Source: an uncultured Clostridia bacterium
Lineage (GTDB): Bacteria; Bacillota; Clostridia; Oscillospirales; Acutalibacteraceae
Length of the DNA: 48,937 bases
NCBI GenBank assembly: GCA_904397895.1
Contig: CAJFOZ010000020.1
Location: 1 to 48,937 of the forward strand
Direction of reading: 5' to 3'
The notes beneath the pieces were generated by a model, which was not told where the DNA came from, searched no databases, and saw only the letters and a program-made list of their open reading frames with translations. Below are positions 24,026-32,835 of the stretch, piece by piece (position 1 is the stretch's first letter; each line of letters begins with the position of its first letter). The position numbers and the translations under genes were made by a program.

Positions 24026-25897
24026 ATGCATGAAGTGGTCAATGAAAAACGCACGCCTCCTAAAAAGCCCTTTATTTTTTATGCCATCATAGCCTTTGTC
24101 ATCATTATGCTGCTCAATGCCCTGGTTTTTCCTTCCTTAATGAAACAGTCGGTGGTTGAAGTAGGATACGATCAATTTTTGGAAATGATTGACCAAGACC
24201 AGGTTAAGGAAGTCTCCTATGACGAATCCACCGGACAGTTTGTATTTGTTGGCGAGGAGGACAATAACACCCGTATTTACAAAACGGGCATCTGGCCCGA
24301 CGATGGGGAACGTCTTCTTCAACAGCTGAGGGAACATCCCGACATCAAATTTGAAGCCCAGATCCCCACCCAGACCAATCCACTGCTTAGTTTTATCTTA
24401 ACTTGGATCTTCCCCATTTTATTCTTTTTCCTGATTGGGGAACTGTCCTATCGCTGGATGCAAAAAAGGATGAAAAATCAGATGCCGGGCGGTATGGGAA
24501 ATGCTATGTCCTTTGGAAAATCCGGAGCCAAAATCTATGTGGCCGATGCCAAAACCGGCGTTACCTTCGCTGATGTGGCTGGACAGGACGAAGCCAAAGA
24601 ATCTTTGATGGAGGTCGTCGATTTCCTCCATGAACCTAAAAAGTACGCCGCCATCGGCGCTAAACTTCCTAAAGGCGTTTTGTTGGTGGGCCCTCCTGGT
24701 ACAGGCAAAACCCTTCTGGCCAAGGCGGTGGCAGGGGAAGCAAGCGTCCCGTTTTTCTCCATCTCCGGCAGCGAATTTGTGGAGATGTTTGTGGGAATGG
24801 GCGCTGCCAAAGTGCGCGATTTGTTCAAACAGGCAAATGAAAAAGCCCCTTGTATCGTATTTATCGATGAGATCGATGCCATTGGCCAAAAGCGCAACAC
24901 CGGTGGTATGGGCGGCAATGACGAGCGGGAACAGACTCTCAACCAACTGTTGGCTGAAATGGACGGCTTTGACGGTCAAAAAGGGGTTGTACTGTTGGCT
25001 GCTACCAATCGTCCAGAGAGCCTGGATCCTGCCTTGTTGCGTCCCGGGCGGTTCGATCGCCGTGTTCCTGTGGAACTGCCTGATCTTCAGGGACGGAAAG
25101 CCATTTTGATGGTACATGCCAAAGATATTCACACCGATGGTAACATCGACTGGGATATCATCGCCCGTTCCACCGCCGGTGCATCCGGAGCAGAACTGGC
25201 CAATATCATCAATGAATCGGCCCTTCGGGCTGTGCGGGAGGGGCGAAGCTGTGTATCCCAAAGTGATGTGGAAGAAAGTGTGGAAACCGTAATTGCAGGC
25301 GCCCAGCGCAAAAGCGCCGTCATTTCCGACCATGAGAAAAAGATTGTAGCCTATCATGAAATCGGCCACGCACTTGTGGCGGCAAAACAGTCGGGGTCGG
25401 CTCCGGTCACTAAGATCACCATCGTCCCCCGCACCTCTGGCGCGTTGGGATATACCATGCAGGTGGATCAAGGCGAACGGCTATTGATGAGCCGGAAGGA
25501 AATCCTTAACAAGATTGCCACTCTGACCGGCGGACGCAGCGCGGAGGAATTGATTTTCGGCAAGGATAATATGACCACAGGCGCTTCCAACGACATCGAA
25601 CAAGCTACCAAATTGGCCCGTGCTCTCATCACCCGTTACGGCATGACCGATGAATTCGATATGGTAGCTCTGGAAACCGTCCAAAACCAGTATCTTGGCG
25701 GAGATGCCTCTCTTGCCTGTGCAGCCGACACCGCTTCTAAGATTGATGAACGTGTTGTAGAGATTATCAAAACAGCTCATGAAAAAGCCTTCAAAATCCT
25801 CAAGGAAAACGAGATGAAACTCCACGAGTTGGCAAGGCATCTTTTGGAGAAGGAAACCATCACCGGCGATGAATTTATGGAACTTCTCAATCGATAA
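24026..25897 (+). CDS. ftsH: ATP-dependent zinc metalloprotease FtsH
   Basis: A membrane-bound AAA+ protease of 623 residues. It has a first helix at about 17-36, an extracytoplasmic domain, a second helix at about 118-140, Walker A GPPGTGKT (222-229), Walker B VFIDEID (278-284), the second region of homology near [12 protein letters not shown], and the zinc site HEIGH at 444-448. The third residue of that site is Ile where most FtsH have Ala, and the pore loop reads FVGMGA rather than FVGVGA. AAAGGAG precedes the ATG. Its place in a marR-MATE operon is unusual for the housekeeping copy, so it may be an accessory paralogue used for membrane-protein quality control under drug stress. Confidence 0.93.
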   Translation: MHEVVNEKRTPPKKPFIFYAIIAFVIIMLLNALVFPSLMKQSVVEVGYDQFLEMIDQDQVKEVSYDESTGQFVFVGEEDNNTRIYKTGIWPDDGERLLQQLREHPDIKFEAQIPTQTNPLLSFILTWIFPILFFFLIGELSYRWMQKRMKNQMPGGMGNAMSFGKSGAKIYVADAKTGVTFADVAGQDEAKESLMEVVDFLHEPKKYAAIGAKLPKGVLLVGPPGTGKTLLAKAVAGEASVPFFSISGSEFVEMFVGMGAAKVRDLFKQANEKAPCIVFIDEIDAIGQKRNTGGMGGNDEREQTLNQLLAEMDGFDGQKGVVLLAATNRPESLDPALLRPGRFDRRVPVELPDLQGRKAILMVHAKDIHTDGNIDWDIIARSTAGASGAELANIINESALRAVREGRSCVSQSDVEESVETVIAGAQRKSAVISDHEKKIVAYHEIGHALVAAKQSGSAPVTKITIVPRTSGALGYTMQVDQGERLLMSRKEILNKIATLTGGRSAEELIFGKDNMTTGASNDIEQATKLARALITRYGMTDEFDMVALETVQNQYLGGDASLACAADTASKIDERVVEIIKTAHEKAFKILKENEMKLHELARHLLEKETITGDEFMELLNR

Positions 25898-25922
25898 TCC
25901 ATCTATTCCATCAAAACGAACC

Positions 25923-25969
25923 AAACAAAGGAAGGCCGTCTGAAAAAATCAGATGGCCTTCCTTTGTTT
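25923..25969 (+). terminator. terminator of the marR-MATE-ftsH operon
   Basis: A 21-bp stem with one G-U, arms AAACAAAGGAAGGCC... and its complement, an A-rich loop and a following T run. Confidence 0.92.
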
Positions 25970-25985
25970 TTTCTTTTCGTATAAA

Positions 25986-26024
25986 ATCAGGGCTTCCGAT
26001 GTTAATCGCATCGAAAGCCCTGAT
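25986..26024 (-). terminator. terminator after the GGGtGRT gene
   Basis: ATCAGGGCTT-CGATG arms (one mismatch in 16) around a seven-base loop, then TTTTAT on the minus strand. It is about 40 bases after the stop. Confidence 0.8.
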
Positions 26025-26061
26025 GATCTTTCAAAATCTTATGCTACACAAATCTTGCGCC

Positions 26062-27069
26062 TTATTTATTGGCTTCCTCAACAGCAACTGCGCAAGCAAC
26101 GGTCATACCGACCATGGGGTTATTACCAGCGCCGATCAGGCCCATCATCTCTACGTGAGCAGGTACCGAAGAGGAACCGGCAAACTGAGCGTCACCGTGC
26201 ATACGGCCCATGGAGTCTGTAAGGCCATAGGAAGCAGGGCCGGCAGCCATGTTGTCGGGATGCAGGGTACGACCGGTACCACCGCCGGAAGCAACCGAGA
26301 AGTACTTCTTGCCGTTTTCAATGGCCCACTTCTTGTAGGTGCCGGCAACCAGGTGCTGGAAGCGGGTGGGATTGGTGGAGTTACCAGTGATGGAAACATC
26401 AACGCCCTCATGCTTCATAATGGCGACGCCTTCCAAAACGTCGTTAGCGCCATAGCACTTGACCTGAGCGCGTTCGCCGTCGGAGAAAGCGCGCTGATCC
26501 ACAACGGTCAATTCACCGGTGGAGAAATTATAGTCGGTCTTTACATAGGTGAAACCATTGATGCGGGAGATGATATAAGCGGCATCCTTGCCCAAGCCAT
26601 TGAGGATAACGCGCAGGGGTTCTTTGCGCACCTTGTTGGCGGTGCGGGCAATACCGATAGCGCCTTCGGCGGCGGCAAAGGATTCGTGGCCGGCCAAGAA
26701 GGCGAAGCACTTGGTTTCCTCGCTCAGCAGCATGGCGCCCAAGTTGCCATGGCCCAGGCCAACCTGGCGCTGTTCGGCAACAGAACCGGGGATGCAGAAA
26801 GCCTGCAAGCCGATGCCGATGGCTTCGGCAGCCTCAGCGGCGGTTTTGCAGCCCTTCTTCAGAGCGACCGCGCAACCCAGGGTATAAGCCCAGGAAGCGT
26901 TCTCAAAAGCGATGGGCTGAACGCCCTTGACAATCTTATCCGGATCAAAGCCGGCCTTTAAACAGAGATCTCTGGCCTCCTCGAGACTGGCGATGCCATA
27001 CTCGGCGAGACACTTTTCGATTTGGGCAATTCTTCTTTCCTTGCCTTCGAATTTTACATCATTAGCCAT
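26062..27069 (-). CDS. GGGtGRT protein, function unknown
   Basis: A 335-residue cytoplasmic protein of a family named for its motif. Here GGGTGRT sits at residues 262-268, followed by LHPDNMAAGPASYGLTDSMG and a Gly/Met-rich C terminus. The family is common in anaerobic Firmicutes and has no assigned reaction that I know of. The phosphate-loop-like glycines suggest nucleotide or cofactor binding, but this is a guess. AAGGAGG lies ten bases before the ATG. It follows the NifU-like gene by 34 bases, and the two almost certainly form one operon. Codon choice looks like that of a well-expressed gene. Confidence 0.9.
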   Translation of the reverse strand: MANDVKFEGKERRIAQIEKCLAEYGIASLEEARDLCLKAGFDPDKIVKGVQPIAFENASWAYTLGCAVALKKGCKTAAEAAEAIGIGLQAFCIPGSVAEQRQVGLGHGNLGAMLLSEETKCFAFLAGHESFAAAEGAIGIARTANKVRKEPLRVILNGLGKDAAYIISRINGFTYVKTDYNFSTGELTVVDQRAFSDGERAQVKCYGANDVLEGVAIMKHEGVDVSITGNSTNPTRFQHLVAGTYKKWAIENGKKYFSVASGGGTGRTLHPDNMAAGPASYGLTDSMGRMHGDAQFAGSSSVPAHVEMMGLIGAGNNPMVGMTVACAVAVEEANK

Positions 27070-27103
27070 TGTCGTGTGTCCTCCTTATATAAGTATGGCC
27101 CGC

Positions 27104-27796
27104 TTATTCTTCACGGGGATCGATGTATTTGGCGGCACCCTCGTAACGGCCATAGCAGCCAATGTTCTTCTCGTAGGCTTCGGCGGGGTTGACGCCGTGA
27201 CGGATATCTTCCATCATCTTGCCCAGACGGACGAACTTATAACCGATGACTTCGCCGTTTTCATCCAAAGCGATGGAGGTCACATAACCTTCAGCCATCT
27301 CCATGTAGCGGACGCCCTTAAGCTTGGTGGAGAACATAGTACCCACCTGGGAACGCAGGCCTTTGCCCAGGTCTTCCAGGCTAGCGCCTACCGGCAGGCC
27401 GCCTTCGGAAAATGCAGTCTGGGAACGGCCGTAAGCCAACTGCTTAAAAATCTCGCGCATAGCCACGTTAATAGCATCGCACACCAGGTCGGTGTTGAGG
27501 CATTCCAGCAGGGTTTTGCCGGGCAGGATCTCGGCAGCCATAGCGGCCGAATGGGTCATGCCGGAGCAACCCAGGGTTTCCACCAGGGCTTCTTCTACAA
27601 TACCGTCTTTCACGTTCAAAGTCAGCTTGCAGGCGCCCTGCTGGGGTGCACACCAGCCCACGCCATGGGACAAACCGGAAATGTCTTTAATTTCATAGGA
27701 TTTGACCCACTTGCCTTCCTCCGGGATGGGTGCAGGACCATGATGAGGTCCTTTTGCGACAGTGCACATCTTTTCCACTTCTTGGGAATAATTCAT
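27104..27796 (-). CDS. NifU/IscU-like iron-sulfur scaffold homologue
   Basis: The start at 27796 has AAAGGAG seven bases upstream, giving 230 residues. The segment from about 45 to 106 follows the scaffold pattern: VGWCAPQQGACKL (Cys49, Cys56), then LGCSGM (Cys77), SAAMAAEI, GKTLLEC (Cys99) and Cys106. A C-terminal extension of about 110 residues ends with NIGCYG, which standard IscU/SufU lack. The protein may build or carry a cluster for the GGGtGRT partner, since no cysteine desulfurase is nearby. A promoter and a palindrome lie upstream. Confidence 0.85.
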   Translation of the reverse strand: MNYSQEVEKMCTVAKGPHHGPAPIPEEGKWVKSYEIKDISGLSHGVGWCAPQQGACKLTLNVKDGIVEEALVETLGCSGMTHSAAMAAEILPGKTLLECLNTDLVCDAINVAMREIFKQLAYGRSQTAFSEGGLPVGASLEDLGKGLRSQVGTMFSTKLKGVRYMEMAEGYVTSIALDENGEVIGYKFVRLGKMMEDIRHGVNPAEAYEKNIGCYGRYEGAAKYIDPREE

Positions 27797-27820
27797 GTTT
27801 GTGCTCCTTTCGGTTTTATT

Positions 27821-27833
27821 GACAATTATTGTC
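27821..27833 (-). promoter_or_regulatory. Fur-like palindrome in the scaffold gene leader
   Basis: GACAATTATTGTC is a perfect 6-1-6 palindrome just after the predicted transcription start. It resembles the 7-1-7 box of Fur-family repressors (TGATAATnATTATCA) with one changed base per half. Control by iron is plausible for an iron-sulfur gene and not shown. Confidence 0.5.
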
Positions 27834-27848
27834 GGTCTCACTCTTCCA

Positions 27849-27877
27849 ATTATAATCAGATTTTTTGGAATTTACAA
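27849..27877 (-). promoter_or_regulatory. promoter of the scaffold-GGGtGRT operon
   Basis: On minus, TTGTAA (27877-27872), 17 bases, TATAAT (27854-27849). Confidence 0.8.
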
Positions 27878-27957
27878 GGGGGTACCCTCCAGTTTCTCTG
27901 ACGAATTGAAGGACACTCTTCTCCGAAATTTAGACAAAAGAACTAGTTCTTGCCCTT

Positions 27958-28551
27958 TTACCTTTTTCTGTGAAGCAAAAGCCCTAGGATAACCCCTACT
28001 ATCGCACCGCCTATGGGAATCAGTTGACTTATGATTTGGCTGGACGCTTGAAAATACGTCACTTCTTGCCAGAGATACAGGGAAAACACCAAGCCTGAGA
28101 TCAGCGGAATTTTTCCCCCTTGCAGGCTAAAGACAACCGTTAAAATGATTAGCATCAACACGAAACATCCATTGCCCATCCATCCTGTGACGCCCGATAA
28201 AATCCCCAACAATCCCGTGACACCAGCCGTCGCCGCCAAAAGAACAATGAATTTTCCCGGTCCCATTTGTTCTTCCACCTGGGGAGCTAGAAGCAAAAAC
28301 ATCAGCCAATCGCTGATAAAGGCTGCCCCGCTGCTTCCTAGAACAAAGCTAAAAAGGCGAACATATTGGGCAGGATCGGCAAATGACGTTTTCGTGAGGG
28401 AAAACCAGTCCCGATAAAATGGCGCTTCTCCTTCCCCAGATAGTAAAAACGCCAAAAGAGCCAACAGAAACACTACAAGCGTAACCGGAGCTTGGAAATC
28501 CAGCCAGATGTGTTTTTCCGAGACTTGTGCGTGTTTTCTCTTTGTAGGCAT
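27958..28551 (-). CDS. rhomboid-like membrane protein lacking catalytic residues
   Basis: A 197-residue protein with about six hydrophobic segments. The order resembles a rhomboid: a loop and helix with WLMFLLLAPQVEEQMGPGKF where rhomboids have the second-helix and E-x-x-x-G-x-x-x-F region, then GWMGNGCF (125-130) where the active-site GxSG would be, and a last helix GGAIVGVILGLLLH. Neither the catalytic Ser nor the His is present (Cys129 follows the GNG). It is therefore probably a pseudoprotease, or an unrelated six-helix protein. AAAGGG precedes the ATG. Confidence 0.6.
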   Translation of the reverse strand: MPTKRKHAQVSEKHIWLDFQAPVTLVVFLLALLAFLLSGEGEAPFYRDWFSLTKTSFADPAQYVRLFSFVLGSSGAAFISDWLMFLLLAPQVEEQMGPGKFIVLLAATAGVTGLLGILSGVTGWMGNGCFVLMLIILTVVFSLQGGKIPLISGLVFSLYLWQEVTYFQASSQIISQLIPIGGAIVGVILGLLLHRKR

Positions 28552-28659
28552 AAATAAGACCCTTTCTTTTTTACAAAAATCTATGGTTTCTTTATTGTAG
28601 CCGACAAAGCTTTAAAAGTCACCCTTCTTTTTTTATCTTTCTCATGCCCGCTATATATA

Positions 28660-28691
28660 AAGGGCAGGCTACCCAAAAGCAGCCTGCCCTT
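28660..28691 (-). terminator. terminator after the large glycoside hydrolase
   Basis: AAGGGCAGGCT and its perfect complement with a ten-base loop, followed on minus by TATATATAG. It lies 27 bases after the stop. Confidence 0.75.
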
Positions 28692-28717
28692 GCTTTGTAA
28701 CTGTAAAAATATTGCGT

Positions 28718-31700
28718 TTAACCGGTGATGATAACACTATCCTCCACCGAATCAGCCGATACTTTTCCTTGGCTGTTGACCCCATGGAAGGAAAGCACTC
28801 GGAAACCGGCTGTTCCAACCGATATGGAAATGGTAAAGAGACGCCGATCCCCCCGATCCTCGTATTGTCCTGCCGGGCTATCGATATATCGCCCCGTCTC
28901 ACTGCGCACCACAATGCCTTCGGTGTTTTGATCGGTCCATATCTGAACGGTAAACCATTGGCCCGCAGCCGCCTGATCAGTCTGGATGTGGGCTTCATAT
29001 ACCGCTGCCTCAGGCGCATAAGGAACGGTCACGGCAACGTTAAATTGAGCAAGATCGATCCACATGCCGTCTTTGCGAGCCTTCACCTGAATGGTCCTAT
29101 TTCCCTGGGTTCCGACAGAAGTCTGCAATGTCCAAATCTTTTTGTCCCCTTGGATCATGCTCTTGATGCGGCTGATTCCCAAGTAACGTCCATTTTCATT
29201 ATAGAAGGTGATGCCCTCGGTCTGGATATCGGTTTCAACCGTCACGGTAATGGTTTCATTCACTTCATAGGTGTCCTTATCAGTGGTGACCACCGTTTCC
29301 ACCGGTTCCGACGGCTTGGACTCCACAACAAACAGAGATTCCACCGCATCCAACTTCAGTTTCACTTCGGTGACCTTTTGGCCGTCCTGTGTCACAATCT
29401 TATAATCGGCCGGAGTCTCTGTTCCGGTGGACGGATCCCACACGGCAGGGGACTTCAGTTCACCTCGGATACGCACGGTGGTGTCCACCGGCGTGTTGCT
29501 GGAATTTGCGAAGTAATAGATGTTGCGCTCATCCTTCACCTTGTGGATATAACTTAGATTTCCGCCCGATACCGCTCCTGCATCCAGCTCTACATCGTAG
29601 ACCGGCAGCACTTCGTCTAGAACCTGGGAGAGCTTTGTCTCAAATCCGGATTTGATGAAATAAGCCTGTCCACCCTTTTCATTAGAATTTTGGGCGTCCT
29701 GGTTTGCATCGGGGGAAACGCCGAACATCTCTTCAATGATGCGGCAAACCTCTTCATTCTCCGAAGCCTCGATACCGCGGGACGGAAGCTGCGTAGTGGC
29801 GATGACTTTGCCGCCGTTGTCATAAAACTCTTTGATCTTCTGGAGATTCGACAAACTGATGACCTTGGTGCCTGGGATGACAAACACCTTAAATTGCTCA
29901 TAGTTAACTTCGTTGGATAAATTGAAGGTATCGCCCTCCACCGAGCATTTTTCATCAATGACGTCGGGATGGAGATAGGTAAAATCGCGACGTGCCGTTA
30001 GGGACAAGGTTTCCCCTACCCGCATATAGTCGGCATCGCCGGGGTTATTCTCCTTTTCGTTAAAGATAAAGCAGGATTCCAAGTAGTCGATGGGATATAG
30101 CATAGCGATATCGGCTACATGGCGGCCGTCTTGTAACATGGTGTTGAGACGGGCCATGTAGGTGTTAAACTGGGGAAGGTCCTCACTAAACAAGGGATTA
30201 CGGTAGGAAAGCTCCGGTTGATAGGTCACATTGGCCGGATCGTCGTCATACCAAACAGCATGGGGAACGATGAGGTTGATGCCCTTGGCGTACTGATCCA
30301 TAGCGCTGCGGTAAAAATCAGTGCAGTCCTTGCTGGGGAAAACGCCGAAGGATTCCGACATAACCTTGCCTTTGTCCCAGTTATAGGCCGAGGAGGAGAT
30401 AATTTTATAGGCCTCCTGGCTCTTGCCCACATAGTCGATAACATCCACACCCGGGATGGCCTGCTCCTTAAAGACCTTCATCAGGTCTCCGTGGAGACCC
30501 ACGGGATTTGTCCATTCTTCAAACAGCATATGACCTGTCAGCTCAATGCCGTGATCCTCACACCACTGGTTGAGCTGGCCAATATAAGAGGTGGCAAACA
30601 GCTCGGTGCGGACATATTGAAGCTTGTTGCGGGCCTCGTCGGTGTCCTCACCGATGTCGTACCACAGAGCCGGATAATTGAGAACAGGACTTTCCCCTTC
30701 ATAAATCTTTTCGTACTCTTCATTGAACCCAGGCGTCCAGAGACGGGCGCCTTGGGCGCCATAAGGGGTACGTCCGCCAGCCGGCCAGAAAGAGGGCTCG
30801 TCGAAGAACGCGGTGGTGATGGTGCCATTGTCAAAGTATTTCTTGAACCGCTGGTAATAGGCTTCGTAGGTGATGTCGATAAAGGCACGGACCGAATCGG
30901 GATCCAGATAATCCATGCCGTTGTTGCCGTCCACAACGCACATAAAGGCCATTACCTTCCAGTTGCCTTCCGGAACGGTATATTCCAAATAGGAACCGTC
31001 ATAAGGTTCCTCCTCCGGCTGCTTAGGCTGGATCTTTTCCCCTTGGTCGTAGGCTTCTATCTCCCAAATGGTGGGGCAATAGTCGCTGGTATCCTTAATA
31101 TACAGGCGGATGCGGGAGGTTTCCACCGGATCAAAGTCCAGCGTGACGCCCTGCTCGCCGATGGCGGTACCGGTAGCTGCCGTCTTCCAGTCTCCATCCT
31201 CCCAGTACTGGACCTCGTAACTGGTGATACGGCCGATATGTTCGTAAATCTTGACGCTGTCCACACTGCGCACTTCGCCAAAGGCCATTTGGAGCCAGTG
31301 GGGATTGGGTACATAATCGCCGGCATTCCAGCGGGTGGTAAAATCGCCGTCAAAGGCTTTATCAGCCTCATAACCTTCTCCATAAAAACTGGAAGCGGTG
31401 TAGAATTCCCCATCCTCTACAGAGGGATCCTCTTCCTTGGGTGGGACTTCTAATTGCTGACCCTCGCAGAACACCTGGAATTCACTGATGGAGGCGCTGT
31501 CGTTGGTGACACGTTTGATCTGGAGACGTACAAACTGGGATGTCACGTCGTCAAAAGTGTGATCCACACCGGCGTCGGTGATTTTTTTGCCGTTGGCAAT
31601 CTCCTGCCAAGCGGCCGCTTGGTCATCCCAATACTGGATGATATACTTTGAAGTGCGATGAAGCTGGGGATCCTTATCCTCATACACTTTGATCTCATCA

Positions 31701-32449
31701 AAGGTCTTCTTTTCTCCAAAATTGATAAGGAGATACTGGTTGCCACCCGACCGAGTCTCGGAATTCCAACGGGTGGAAAGATCCCCGTCTACCGCTTTAT
31801 CGGCCTCATAACCGGGGGATACGGTATAGGTGCTGGAGGCAGAGATCCCCAGTGGTTCCTCATAAGGATCGTAAGGCTTCGGAGGTAAAATGGTGGCGTA
31901 TTCACTGATATCCACCCGCTCCTTAGTATCGGTATTCATGGCTACGGCGCCCATAAAAGTGCCGTCCGGCAGATTAAGCCGTACTTGTTCCCCATTGGCA
32001 CCGTCGGCTTCGTACTTGTCCAAACGTTTGGTAGTTAAGTCGGGATACTGCTCCTCTAGCAGCCCGCCGGCATTGTAGCTGGGGAAGCCGTTTTCATCGT
32101 AGAGGGAAAATTTCATCCCATATTTGCTGCCCTCGTCTAAAGCGGCCTCGTACATTTCAAAATAATCGTCGTTGAGGTAGTCCTCCAACCAATTTGGCAG
32201 AATACCAAACCCGCTATATCCCGTTTGCAGATAGGACTCCCGGACAATTTCCCGAACTTCGTCGGTTGTCATATCCTTAATTTGGGTGTTCCAGAACCAC
32301 AGTGGGGCGGGTTTTTGGTCGTCAGACGGTGTCTCAAAGCTTTCAAACAGCGCGTCGGTTCTGGTTTCTTCAGCAGAAATCCCCGGTGTCATCTGCACAC
32401 AAAGGCAGATCGCCAGAAGAAATGCCACAATTTTCGATATCCTTCTCAT
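28718..32449 (-). CDS. secreted GH106-like glycoside hydrolase with two F5/8C domains
   Basis: A 1243-residue protein. A signal peptide covers about 1-26 (ends GISA). The N-terminal part of the catalytic barrel has PLWFWN (49-54). Two F5/8-type C (discoidin, CBM32-like) domains lie at about 200-330 and 347-470, each with EADKA-DGD-TRWN. The barrel then resumes at about 485: DYLDPDSVRAF (513-523) and FFDEP (548-552, likely acid residue Glu551), then LTGHMLFEEW (637-646). Two related Ig-like repeats (about 1065-1240, both with TEGI...GRY) close it. LDP-x-SVR...FFDEP is the pattern of family 106 rhamnosidase-like enzymes. There is no LPXTG or S-layer anchor. GGAGG precedes the ATG. The substrate is not decided, but a rhamnose-containing plant glycan is plausible. 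Confidence 0.8.
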   Translation of the reverse strand: MRRISKIVAFLLAICLCVQMTPGISAEETRTDALFESFETPSDDQKPAPLWFWNTQIKDMTTDEVREIVRESYLQTGYSGFGILPNWLEDYLNDDYFEMYEAALDEGSKYGMKFSLYDENGFPSYNAGGLLEEQYPDLTTKRLDKYEADGANGEQVRLNLPDGTFMGAVAMNTDTKERVDISEYATILPPKPYDPYEEPLGISASSTYTVSPGYEADKAVDGDLSTRWNSETRSGGNQYLLINFGEKKTFDEIKVYEDKDPQLHRTSKYIIQYWDDQAAAWQEIANGKKITDAGVDHTFDDVTSQFVRLQIKRVTNDSASISEFQVFCEGQQLEVPPKEEDPSVEDGEFYTASSFYGEGYEADKAFDGDFTTRWNAGDYVPNPHWLQMAFGEVRSVDSVKIYEHIGRITSYEVQYWEDGDWKTAATGTAIGEQGVTLDFDPVETSRIRLYIKDTSDYCPTIWEIEAYDQGEKIQPKQPEEEPYDGSYLEYTVPEGNWKVMAFMCVVDGNNGMDYLDPDSVRAFIDITYEAYYQRFKKYFDNGTITTAFFDEPSFWPAGGRTPYGAQGARLWTPGFNEEYEKIYEGESPVLNYPALWYDIGEDTDEARNKLQYVRTELFATSYIGQLNQWCEDHGIELTGHMLFEEWTNPVGLHGDLMKVFKEQAIPGVDVIDYVGKSQEAYKIISSSAYNWDKGKVMSESFGVFPSKDCTDFYRSAMDQYAKGINLIVPHAVWYDDDPANVTYQPELSYRNPLFSEDLPQFNTYMARLNTMLQDGRHVADIAMLYPIDYLESCFIFNEKENNPGDADYMRVGETLSLTARRDFTYLHPDVIDEKCSVEGDTFNLSNEVNYEQFKVFVIPGTKVISLSNLQKIKEFYDNGGKVIATTQLPSRGIEASENEEVCRIIEEMFGVSPDANQDAQNSNEKGGQAYFIKSGFETKLSQVLDEVLPVYDVELDAGAVSGGNLSYIHKVKDERNIYYFANSSNTPVDTTVRIRGELKSPAVWDPSTGTETPADYKIVTQDGQKVTEVKLKLDAVESLFVVESKPSEPVETVVTTDKDTYEVNETITVTVETDIQTEGITFYNENGRYLGISRIKSMIQGDKKIWTLQTSVGTQGNRTIQVKARKDGMWIDLAQFNVAVTVPYAPEAAVYEAHIQTDQAAAGQWFTVQIWTDQNTEGIVVRSETGRYIDSPAGQYEDRGDRRLFTISISVGTAGFRVLSFHGVNSQGKVSADSVEDSVIITG

Positions 32450-32493
32450 AATTTTCCTCCATATATTTCTTTTTTATACAAAGGTTATAGTTG

Positions 32494-32523
32494 AGTTTAA
32501 CACCGTTTCTCAAATCGCGTCAA
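32494..32523 (-). promoter_or_regulatory. probable promoter of the glycoside hydrolase gene
   Basis: On minus, TTGACG (32523-32518), 18 bases, TAAACT (32499-32494). The imperfect -10 box suggests modest or activated transcription. Confidence 0.55.
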
Positions 32524-32747
32524 TACTTTTTATTAATTATGATTTATTTTTATTTATAATACCTCAATTCGCCTTTTCATGATTGTATATTTTTACAATT
32601 TAATTTTTTATTCTTTTGTTTTTTTCATTTGGTGTCCATGAAAACATATCATTTATTTTCATTTTATCTTTTTATCATTAAAGCGAATTGACCGGTTTTT
32701 CTTTTGGAAATTGCCTTAAAATTTACCTTTTCTTTGTATAAACGGCC

Positions 32748-32776
32748 TTGCAATGGACAAGAAATTAAGGTAGAAT
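32748..32776 (+). promoter_or_regulatory. promoter of pgk
   Basis: TTGCAA (32748-32753), 17 bases, TAGAAT (32771-32776). The leader to the ATG at 32836 is about 50 bases. Confidence 0.75.
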
Positions 32777-32835
32777 ATGGGTAGATATTGTTTGTTAATT
32801 TAACAACGATCAGAAATGAAAGGGTGTTCCTACTT

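Larger units (their letters stand above)
32450..32835. other. AT-rich divergent intergenic region
   Basis: There are 386 bases between the hydrolase and pgk, both transcribed away from it. It holds the two promoters listed here and nothing else I can support; the middle (about 32530-32700) is homopolymer-rich. Confidence 0.6.

Noticed and set aside
24419-25471. A 350-codon minus-strand open frame
   Set aside because: Antisense to ftsH, whose AAA and protease motifs are intact.
30218-31453. A 411-codon plus-strand open frame
   Set aside because: Antisense to the secreted hydrolase; no domain or ribosome site, and the opposite strand encodes the F5/8C and catalytic motifs.
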